In this document: positions 1 through 5,339 of the stretch, piece after piece
Layout: each line of letters opens with the position of its first letter
Position numbering within the stretch: position 1 is the stretch's first letter
Source of the DNA: Clostridia bacterium
GTDB lineage: Bacteria > Bacillota > Clostridia > Oscillospirales > CAG-272
Direction of reading: 5' to 3'
Assembly (NCBI GenBank): GCA_017518025.1
Contig: JAFWWR010000222.1
Coordinates: 1-13,241 of the forward strand
Length of the DNA stretch: 13,241 bases
The notes under the pieces: model-generated
What the model was told of the DNA's origin: nothing
What the model saw: the letters and a program-made list of their open reading frames with translations, nothing else
Database searches by the model: none
Made by a program: the position numbers and the translations under genes

Positions 1-334
1 AATCAGACATTTCGTTGAAAAAGCTTTCAAAATCCGATTCAGTTTCAAACTGCCTGATCAGCTTGGCCCACCCGGTCAGTTCGTCATTTCCGTTAATCAA
101 TTTGTCAAAGCAAACCGCGGCTCTGTGCGGACGGATATAGTTAAAATTTCTGTTTCGCACCAATTCCCGCGTTGCAATCACGGCAGCGTGATTTTTTAAT
201 TCTCCAAAATAATGATCTATCGCGTCACAGTAGTGCCTGTTTCCGAGATTCTGTCTTGTATGATCCCTGACATCGGCCAAATAAATAACCGTTTGTATCA
301 GTTCCGTATAGTAATTCACTTTCGGTTCCGTCAT
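1..334 (-). CDS. Partial DUF4932-like protein (N-terminal part)
   Basis: Reading the minus strand from the ATG at 334-332 gives an open frame of about 111 codons that runs off the window edge without a stop. The protein begins MTEPKVNYYTELIQTVIYLA and continues with a YFGELKNHAAVIATRELV segment. A start like this (polypeptide, eLxxxIxxLA, later YF..yKnHpAV) is what I remember of DUF4932, an uncharacterised family in Bacillota and Bacteroidota; the match is from memory. The start lies 17 bases after the stop of the upstream methyltransferase, so the two are probably co-transcribed. No strong Shine-Dalgarno sequence precedes it, which suggests translational coupling. Codons are more A/T-rich than in genes right of 1900. 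No function can be assigned, and the C-terminal part is outside the window. Confidence 0.6.
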   Translation of the reverse strand, partial: MTEPKVNYYTELIQTVIYLADVRDHTRQNLGNRHYCDAIDHYFGELKNHAAVIATRELVRNRNFNYIRPHRAAVCFDKLINGNDELTGWAKLIRQFETESDFESFFNEMSD

Positions 335-351
335 TTTATCATTGCACCAGT

Positions 352-1101
352 TCAGAATTTTCCCGAAACTTTTGTCGCTTTAACAAGCAGGAAATCGGGT
401 TTATGCAGTAAATCTTCATGCTCGGGATGTTTTTTCAGTATTTCCGGGGACGGATAGGGCTCAATCAGCCTGTCGATACGGAATCCCGCGTCGATCAAAG
501 AATTGATAATTGAGGAAAACGTCCTGTGATATTTCTTTACGTTATCGACAAACCAAGTGGATTCCCGTTCTCCGTCAACGCTGTAATTTGAGATATTTGC
601 AAACAGTTTGTTCCCATTATCGTCTTTCGTCCACCGGTTTCCCGTCGTAAAGCAAGTGCTCAGCGGATTCTCCTGAGAGAAAGCCAAAACACCTTTATCG
701 TTCAAAAGACGGTATATATCGGCAACCAGCGCCTCAAAATCTTTAACGTAATGGAAAGCGAGTGAACTGACAACAACGTCAAAAGACTCGCGGATCCCAC
801 CTATATCCTCCATGGGTATGTTCAGATATGTAATATTCGGATGTGAGTTTTCAGTTTCGGCGACGTCGAGCATTTTTTTCGAGATATCAACGCCAACAAC
901 TCTTTTTGCGCCTTCTTCGACATAATGGATACAGTGTTCTCCGTACCCGCAGCCCAGGTCCAGAACAGTCTTGTTTTCAAGCGAGGGAAGCAGAGAGAAC
1001 AATGCCGGCTTTTCAAACAGATCGTTAGCGCTGCCATCGTTTTCTCTCAGTTTGGAATAACCATTGAAAAAAGTATCGTTGTCGTATATATTTTGTTTCA
1101 T
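352..1101 (-). CDS. Class I SAM-dependent methyltransferase
   Basis: A 249-residue protein that should transfer a methyl group from S-adenosylmethionine to an unknown small acceptor in the cytoplasm. The SAM-binding motif I, VLDLGCGYGEH, is at about residues 46-56, the acidic loop GVDIS follows at 70-74, and a motif like SSLAFHYVKD lies near 113-122, as in methyltransferase domains of the UbiE/type-11 group. The C-terminal half probably holds the substrate-binding cap. I chose the ATG at 1101 because related proteins commonly begin MKQNIYDN; a GTG at 1110 in the same frame would add three residues. The AAGGAG at 1115-1120 lies 13 bases from the ATG and only 4 from the GTG, so the start is not fully settled. 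It is the first gene of a two-gene unit with the DUF4932-like gene and has its own promoter. The substrate cannot be inferred. Confidence 0.88.
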   Translation of the reverse strand: MKQNIYDNDTFFNGYSKLRENDGSANDLFEKPALFSLLPSLENKTVLDLGCGYGEHCIHYVEEGAKRVVGVDISKKMLDVAETENSHPNITYLNIPMEDIGGIRESFDVVVSSLAFHYVKDFEALVADIYRLLNDKGVLAFSQENPLSTCFTTGNRWTKDDNGNKLFANISNYSVDGERESTWFVDNVKKYHRTFSSIINSLIDAGFRIDRLIEPYPSPEILKKHPEHEDLLHKPDFLLVKATKVSGKF

Positions 1102-1137
1102 AAAAAACACTATTCTCCTTTGTTATCCGTCGAATAA

Positions 1138-1166
1138 AGTATAACATATAGAATTTATGTCTGCAA
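1138..1166 (-). promoter_or_regulatory. Sigma-A-type promoter of the methyltransferase gene
   Basis: On the minus strand a -35 box TTGCAG (1166-1161) and a -10 box TATACT (1143-1138) are separated by exactly 17 bases. The start of transcription should fall near 1130, about 30 bases ahead of the methyltransferase ATG. Boxes and spacing match the consensus closely; activity is inferred. Confidence 0.7.
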
Positions 1167-1168
1167 TA

Positions 1169-1190
1169 GTGAAATCGAGGCTCTGCCTCG
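1169..1190. repeat. Isolated GTGAAATC-hairpin unit
   Basis: The octamer GTGAAATC (1169-1176) is followed by a 6-bp stem, CGAGGC (1176-1181) with GCCTCG (1185-1190), around a 3-base loop. It has the same build as the units at 1372-1531 and is probably a detached copy of that repeat family. Confidence 0.55.
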
Positions 1191-1204
1191 TCTTTTATTT
1201 GACG

Positions 1205-1250
1205 TTGAAACTTGTCAAGATTTGTGTCCACAAATTTTGACAAGTTTCAA
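1205..1250. repeat. 46-nt near-perfect palindrome
   Basis: Two 22-base arms (1205-1226 and 1229-1250) are inverted copies with one difference, separated by only 2 bases. The single non-matching pair would be G-U in a plus-strand transcript but C-A in a minus-strand one, a slight hint that the plus-strand RNA is the folded form. There is no clear T-tract behind it, so it is not a typical intrinsic terminator. It could be a remnant of a mobile element, an RNA stem, or a site bound by a dimeric protein. It lies in the gene-free stretch 1102-1564. Confidence 0.75.
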
Positions 1251-1259
1251 TGAATAATA

Positions 1260-1305
1260 CAAAACAAATATCCCGCCGACTGCCCTCGACGGGATATTTG
1301 TTTTG
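1260..1305. terminator. Terminator-like hairpin, possibly bidirectional
   Basis: A perfect 16-bp inverted repeat pairs 1260-1275 with 1290-1305, with further partial pairing (CGA/TCG) inside the loop. The outer ends are A-rich on the left and T-rich on the right (TTTTG), so the structure could end transcription from either side. No gene ends close to it: the methyltransferase points away and the tRNA already has its own terminator at 1532-1563. It may therefore be a transcription barrier or part of an unrecognised element. Confidence 0.5.
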
Positions 1306-1371
1306 GTAATTGAGTACGAAAAAAATGGATTTGCGTTTTTGATAGATTGATTCGAACTTTCAAAGGTTTGA

Positions 1372-1531
1372 GTGAAATAATTTGCTTTCGCAAATTGTGA
1401 AATCTTCGGGCTACGCCCTCAGGTGAAATCGAGCACTTCGTGTTCGGTGAAATGAAATCCGTCCTTCACCAGCTTGAAACACGGATTTCACCGCGAAGCG
1501 ATTTCACCCATCCGTAAGGACGGATTTCGTT
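1372..1531. repeat. Mosaic of GTGAAATC-linked mini-hairpins
   Basis: Copies of GTGAAAT(C) occur at 1372, 1397, 1423 and 1447, and the inverted form GATTTCAC at 1484 and 1500. Between them lie different small hairpins: AATTTGC/GCAAATT (1379-1396), GGGC/GCCC (1408-1418), CGAGCAC/GTGTTCG (1430-1446, one G-T pair), CGC/GCG (1492-1500) and ATCCGT/ACGGAT (1510-1525). A larger pairing joins 1453-1462 to 1481-1490. The hairpins differ in sequence while the linker is constant, which is unlike CRISPR arrays or simple tandem repeats. From memory, intergenic repeats of this style are scattered through Ruminococcaceae/Oscillospiraceae genomes. I see no gene here. Confidence 0.7.
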
Positions 1532-1563
1532 GAAAAAGGACTTGCCTAAGCAAGTCCTTTTTC
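1532..1563 (-). terminator. Intrinsic terminator of tRNA-Lys
   Basis: A perfect 14-bp stem pairs 1532-1545 with 1550-1563 around a 4-base loop. Read on the minus strand, the stem ends in a run of five T. It begins one base after the tRNA discriminator base, so it should end the tRNA transcript with almost no trailer. Confidence 0.8.
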
Positions 1564-1564
1564 A

Positions 1565-1637
1565 TGCTCCATCGGAGAATCGAACTCCGGACACCATGAT
1601 TAAAAGTCATGTGCTCTACCAGCTGAGCTAATGGGGC
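1565..1637 (-). tRNA. tRNA-Lys (anticodon TTT)
   Basis: A 73-base cloverleaf can be folded: acceptor GCCCCAT/ATGGAGC, D-arm GCTC/GAGC, anticodon stem CATGA/TCATG with loop CTTTTAA, variable loop GTGTC, T-arm CGGAG/CTCCG with TTCGATT loop, and discriminator A. The anticodon TTT occupies 1604-1602, giving lysine. Two things are unusual: acceptor pair 3-70 is C-A instead of a Watson-Crick pair, and the 3' CCA is not encoded (the bases after the discriminator are TGA), so CCA must be added enzymatically. A consensus promoter and an immediate terminator support a working single-gene unit. Confidence 0.93.
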
Positions 1638-1659
1638 ACGCTCCTCTGAGCCGCATAAC

Positions 1660-1688
1660 AGTATAACACGGAGTCGCCGTTTTGTCAA
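1660..1688 (-). promoter_or_regulatory. Sigma-A promoter of tRNA-Lys
   Basis: On the minus strand a consensus -35 TTGACA (1688-1683) and -10 TATACT (1665-1660) are spaced by exactly 17 bases. Transcription should begin near 1652, about 15 bases ahead of the mature tRNA 5' end. Confidence 0.85.
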
Positions 1689-1803
1689 TGGAAAAATTCA
1701 ATTTTTTTCGGGAGAGCGGGAACAGCGCCGCCCTCCGGACGGAGGCAAGGAACGCTGAAACTGAAAAAGCGATGAAATATTATGAAAGAAAAGCGCAAAG
1801 ACC

Positions 1804-1832
1804 TTGATTATTTTTCCGAACTTTGTTATACT
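1804..1832 (+). promoter_or_regulatory. Sigma-A promoter of the aspS unit
   Basis: TTGATT (1804-1809) and TATACT (1827-1832) are spaced by 17 bases. The transcript should start near 1839, leaving a leader of about 70 bases before the aspS ATG at 1909. That is too short for a T-box riboswitch, so aspS here is probably not controlled by uncharged tRNA-Asp through one. Confidence 0.7.
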
Positions 1833-1908
1833 TTAGCGAGGGAAAAATATACGTCCGGCTTACGCCGCGGCGAGATAATACGACACATATGCGAAAGGAC
1901 ACAAAAAG

Positions 1909-3714
1909 ATGGCATCCTTCGAAAAAAGAGACAAGAGAACACACTACTGTACAGAGCTTTCCGCCGCCAACATCGGCGAGAGAGTGACCGTGCTGGGCTG
2001 GTGCCAGCGTCAGCGGGACCTCGGGAGTCTCATCTTCATCGACCTGCGGGACAGGACCGGCATCCTCCAGCTCGCCTTCGACGAGAAGACCGACCGGGAG
2101 ATATTTGACATGGCTTTCGGCGTCCGCGCCGAGTACGTTCTTTGCGCCGAGGGCGTGGTGCGCTCAAGAGGCGAGGGCGCGATAAATCCCGACCTCAAGA
2201 CCGGCGAGATCGAGGTGGCGGTGGACCGTTTCAAGATCCTCTCCGTCGCCCAGACTCCGCCTTTCGCCATCGTGGACAACACCGACGTCAACAACGAACT
2301 TCGCCTGAGGCACAGATATCTCGACCTGCGCCGTCCGGAGCTGCAGAAGAACATAATCGCCCGCTCGAGGATCTCGAAGCTGGCGAGAGACTATTTTGAG
2401 AAAAACGGGTTCATCGACATCGAGACTCCGACCCTCATCAAACCCACTCCGGAAGGAGCAAGGGACTATCTGGTACCGAGCCGCGTCCACCCGGGCAAGT
2501 TCTACGCCCTGCCCCAGTCGCCTCAGCTCTATAAGCAGCTTTTGATGTACTCGGGATTCGACAGATACTTCCAGATCGCCCGGTGCTACCGAGACGAGGA
2601 CCTCCGCGCCGACAGGCAGCCGGAGTTCACTCAGATCGACCTTGAAATGTCCTTTGCCGACGAGGACGACATCATCGCGATAAACGAGGGGTTCTTAAAA
2701 TACCTCTACAAGGAATTCCTCGGCGTGGAGCTTGAAACTCCCTTCCCGAGAATGACCTGGGCGGAGGCCATGGACCGCTACGGTTCCGACAAGCCGGACA
2801 CCCGGTTCGGGATGGAGCTCTGCGACGTATCCGATCTGGTGAAAAACAGTGAATTCTCCGTCTTCTCCGGGACGGTAGCCGCCGGAGGATCCGTCCGCGG
2901 CATCAACGTCAGGGGTGGCGGTCACTTTACGAGAAAAGAGATCGACGCGCTCACCGAATTTGTGAAGACCTACGGCGCCAGGGGTCTGGCGTGGTACAAG
3001 ATAGCCGACGGGCAGGTATCGTCGTCTTTTGCTAAGTTCATGACCGAGGCGGAGATCGCGGCGATAGTCGAAAGAATGGATATCCGCGACGGCGACCTGG
3101 CTCTGTTCGTCGCTGCGAAGAACACCGTGGTGTTCGACTCGCTGGGCGCGCTCCGCGTCCACGTGGCGAAGAAGCTGGGGCTGCTCGACCCATCCGTGTT
3201 CAATTTCCTGTGGGTCACGGAGTTCCCGCTTCTTGAGTACAGCGAGGAGGACGGCCGCTTCTACGCCAAGCATCACCCCTTCACCATGCCCATGGAGGAG
3301 GATCTCCCCCTCATCAAGACCGATCCCGGCGCGGTCAGGGCCCGCGCCTACGATATCGTGCTGAACGGCACGGAGCTCGGAGGCGGTTCCATCAGGATCC
3401 ACACCACCGAGATGCAGAATCTCATGTTCGAGACGCTGGGCATCACGCCGGAGCAGGCGACGGAGAAATTCGGATTCCTGCTGGAGGCGTTCAAATACGG
3501 CGTGCCGCCCCACGGCGGTCTGGCGTTCGGTCTCGACCGGCTGGTGACGCTGACGCTGGGGCTGTCCGACATCAGGGACGTCATCGCGTTCCCCAAGGTG
3601 CAGAACGCGTCGGAGCCCCTCTCGAAGGCGCCTTCCAGGGCGGACGAGAGCGCTCTCCGGGAGCTCGGCATCGCCGTGGTGAGGAGCGAGGACGAAGACG
3701 AGGAAAACGAATAA
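1909..3714 (+). CDS. aspS: Aspartyl-tRNA synthetase, bacterial GAD-domain type
   Basis: Cytoplasmic class IIb aminoacyl-tRNA synthetase that charges tRNA-Asp with aspartate using ATP. At 601 residues it has the usual bacterial length. An N-terminal OB-fold anticodon-binding domain (about 20-115, including GSLIFIDLRDRTG) is followed by the class II catalytic core: QSPQLYKQ at 203-210, motif 2 around 225-248 with RCYRDEDLRADRQPEF and TQIDLEMSF, a GAD insertion (about 300-425), and motif 3 GLAFGLDR at 537-544. The ATG at 1909 is preceded by AAAGGA (1894-1899) at 9 bases. The C-terminal tail ends in a short acidic run. The oxidoreductase gene follows after 16 bases, so the two are probably co-transcribed. 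Discriminating versus non-discriminating specificity cannot be settled by eye. Confidence 0.97.
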   Translation: MASFEKRDKRTHYCTELSAANIGERVTVLGWCQRQRDLGSLIFIDLRDRTGILQLAFDEKTDREIFDMAFGVRAEYVLCAEGVVRSRGEGAINPDLKTGEIEVAVDRFKILSVAQTPPFAIVDNTDVNNELRLRHRYLDLRRPELQKNIIARSRISKLARDYFEKNGFIDIETPTLIKPTPEGARDYLVPSRVHPGKFYALPQSPQLYKQLLMYSGFDRYFQIARCYRDEDLRADRQPEFTQIDLEMSFADEDDIIAINEGFLKYLYKEFLGVELETPFPRMTWAEAMDRYGSDKPDTRFGMELCDVSDLVKNSEFSVFSGTVAAGGSVRGINVRGGGHFTRKEIDALTEFVKTYGARGLAWYKIADGQVSSSFAKFMTEAEIAAIVERMDIRDGDLALFVAAKNTVVFDSLGALRVHVAKKLGLLDPSVFNFLWVTEFPLLEYSEEDGRFYAKHHPFTMPMEEDLPLIKTDPGAVRARAYDIVLNGTELGGGSIRIHTTEMQNLMFETLGITPEQATEKFGFLLEAFKYGVPPHGGLAFGLDRLVTLTLGLSDIRDVIAFPKVQNASEPLSKAPSRADESALRELGIAVVRSEDEDEENE

Positions 3715-3730
3715 AAACGGAGGAAAGAAT

Positions 3731-4795
3731 ATGAAACACGGAGTAGGATTTATCGGTTACGGACATATGGGAAGCGGCTATCACTATCAGGTGGCCGAGG
3801 ACAGACGCGACGCGGCGGACCTTGTGCCGGTCGCTGTATACGACGTACGTCAGTCACAGCGTGATCTGGCGGTGGAAAGAGGACTCAAGGCGTACGACGA
3901 CCTTGACAAATTCCTCTCTGACGACGAGTTCGACGTGGTGGTCGTGGCGACCCCGAACAATTTCCACCGCGAGATGACCTGCCGCGCGCTGGAAGCGGGC
4001 AAGCACGTCATCTGCGAGAAGCCGGCGGCTATGACCTCCGGGGAGATCGAGGAAATGATCGCCACCTCCGAGAGGACGGGCAAAAAGCTGTTCATCCATC
4101 AGAACAGGCGCTTCGACGTGGATTTCCTCGCGGTGAAGCACGCGTACGACACGGGACGGCTCGGGAAGATACACACCATCGAGAGCAATTTCTGCGGCGG
4201 CACCCTCATGGGCTGTAGAGCGTTTGAGGATCACGCCGGCGGGATCCTGTTCGACTGGGGCGTTCACCTCATCGACCAGATCGTTTATCTCATCGACGAG
4301 CCCGTGAAGTCCGTCTGGGCGGACGTCTACAAGGAAAAGAACCCCGAAGTAGACGATAGAGCCACCGTCATCTTCACTTTCGAGGGCGGCACGAAGGCGA
4401 AAGTCACCGTTTCAGGCACGTTCCTCGCTCCCTATCAGAGATTCGCCGTATACGGCGAAAAGGGCGTTCTTTGGATGGACGACATCTACGAAAAGAAAGG
4501 CACCTTCCGCGAGGCGAAGAGCGCGCAGTGGAAGAAGGAAGACGCCATCGCATACGGAAAGGACGGCGCCTTCGTCCGTCAGCAGGAGATCCTCGAGGAA
4601 GATCTGGACCGCGTCGAGTATCCCGACGACGGATATGAGGTAAATCAGGACTGGGCGGCTCTCTACACCAATATGATCGACACCATCGACGGCAAGGCGG
4701 AAATGCTGGTAAGATACGATCAGGTCCGCACCGTGTTCCGCATCATCGAGGCGGCGTTCGAGTCGTCGAAGACCGGCAAGGTAGTCGAGCTCTGA
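3731..4795 (+). CDS. Gfo/Idh/MocA family NAD(P)-dependent oxidoreductase
   Basis: A 354-residue dehydrogenase of the family that oxidises or reduces hydroxyl groups of sugars, inositols and their derivatives. The N-terminal Rossmann fold shows the dinucleotide loop GFIGYGHMGSG (6-16), and the family signature CEKPAAM carries the catalytic-site lysine at K97. The C-terminal alpha/beta domain holds DWGVHLIDQ (175-183), where H179 matches the usual catalytic histidine region. The start has an excellent GGAGG 7 bases upstream. It lies 16 bases after aspS and 28 before the RadC-like gene, all on one strand ahead of the terminator at 5270. Its substrate is not readable from sequence. A xylose-isomerase-like TIM-barrel protein, a frequent partner of this family, is encoded at 8870-9592, but on the opposite strand in another unit. 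Confidence 0.93.
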   Translation: MKHGVGFIGYGHMGSGYHYQVAEDRRDAADLVPVAVYDVRQSQRDLAVERGLKAYDDLDKFLSDDEFDVVVVATPNNFHREMTCRALEAGKHVICEKPAAMTSGEIEEMIATSERTGKKLFIHQNRRFDVDFLAVKHAYDTGRLGKIHTIESNFCGGTLMGCRAFEDHAGGILFDWGVHLIDQIVYLIDEPVKSVWADVYKEKNPEVDDRATVIFTFEGGTKAKVTVSGTFLAPYQRFAVYGEKGVLWMDDIYEKKGTFREAKSAQWKKEDAIAYGKDGAFVRQQEILEEDLDRVEYPDDGYEVNQDWAALYTNMIDTIDGKAEMLVRYDQVRTVFRIIEAAFESSKTGKVVEL

Positions 4796-4823
4796 CGTGG
4801 AAAGGCGCCTGAACGGAGATATT

Positions 4824-5243
4824 ATGCTCTGCCGCGCCGTGACGGCCGGATCGTCCGCAAAACCTTTCAGGACGAGGTCGGCTCTCGGCGTGTACGCGTG
4901 CGCACGGATAGTTGCGGAAGGAGCTGACAACGTGATGATCGCGTTCGCCTTCGACAACGGGGGCAGGATCGTCGGCGAGCAGCTTCTGACGTCGGGATTC
5001 AGGCGGTCGCCGTCGGGCAGGCCGGAGCTTATCGACGGTCTTCTCGACCGGACCGGCGCCTGCCACGTAGTCGCGGCGTGCAATTACAACGTGGAAAACG
5101 ACGACGCGATGCGCTCCGTCATCGAGGGGTGCGACGGGCTGATAAAGCTGCTTGCAAAACGAGGCGCGACCCTGGCGGAGTTCATTCTGACAGACGGTTT
5201 CGACTTCAGATTTCTCATCAGTCCCGAAAAACGCAAGAGATGA
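4824..5243 (+). CDS. Short RadC/JAB-like protein lacking the JAMM metal residues
   Basis: A 139-residue protein whose order of segments follows the C-terminal JAB/MPN domain of RadC: a helix, MIAFAFDNGGRIVGEQLLTS (38-57) like the RadC strand that usually reads vvlLDtknrlI, a helix at 67-78, ACHVVAACNYNVENDDAM (79-96) where RadC has its HNHPSG motif, a long helix, and a final strand near 115-125. The last 50 or so residues can be laid on remembered RadC sequence without gaps, but both metal histidines fall on C86 and Y88, and the usual Ser and Asp fall on M96 and V99. If the alignment holds, it is not a metalloprotease. I chose the ATG at 4824 because GGAG (4815-4818) lies 5 bases ahead; a GTG at 4797, right after the oxidoreductase stop, has no such site. 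It is probably the third gene of the aspS unit. The function is unknown. Confidence 0.7.
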   Translation: MLCRAVTAGSSAKPFRTRSALGVYACARIVAEGADNVMIAFAFDNGGRIVGEQLLTSGFRRSPSGRPELIDGLLDRTGACHVVAACNYNVENDDAMRSVIEGCDGLIKLLAKRGATLAEFILTDGFDFRFLISPEKRKR

Positions 5244-5269
5244 GGAGCCCGTCCGACACAAACAAAAAC

Positions 5270-5313
5270 AAATCCGAAGGATCTCTCAAAACTTTGAGAT
5301 CCTTCGGATTTTT
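5270..5313. terminator. Bidirectional terminator between converging units
   Basis: A long stem pairs 5270-5290 with 5293-5312, with a 2-base bulge in the left arm and a 2-base loop. On the plus strand it runs into TTTTT (5309-5313) and ends the aspS unit. On the minus strand the hairpin is followed by a TTTGTTTTTG tract, and it lies just after the glycoside hydrolase stop at 5340, so it should serve both sides. Confidence 0.9.
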
Positions 5314-5339
5314 ACGTTTTTTCCGGCTGCGCCGACCGA

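Noticed and set aside
1372..1531. Possible CRISPR array
   Set aside because: The recurring unit is only 8 bases, occurs in both orientations and is separated by self-complementary segments of uneven length; no cas gene is nearby.
1488..1688. Minus-strand open frame of 66 codons reading LAQLVEHMTFNHGVRSS
   Set aside because: This is the well-known false translation of a tRNA-Lys gene plus its terminator.
1724..1756. Small GC-rich inverted repeat (GCCCTCCG/CGGAGGC) between the tRNA and aspS promoters
   Set aside because: The stem contains a bulge, has no T-tract and is outside both predicted transcripts; nothing supports a function.
1839..1908. T-box or other riboswitch ahead of aspS
   Set aside because: The leader from the inferred start is about 70 bases, too short for a T-box, and no T-box consensus or terminator hairpin is present.
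1782..2108. Plus-strand open frame of 108 codons overlapping the aspS start
   Set aside because: It begins upstream of the aspS promoter, overlaps aspS in another frame and gives an Arg-rich product without motifs.
2695..3513. Minus-strand open frame of 272 codons inside aspS
   Set aside because: It is fully antisense to the conserved catalytic core of AspRS and has no ribosome binding site or motif.
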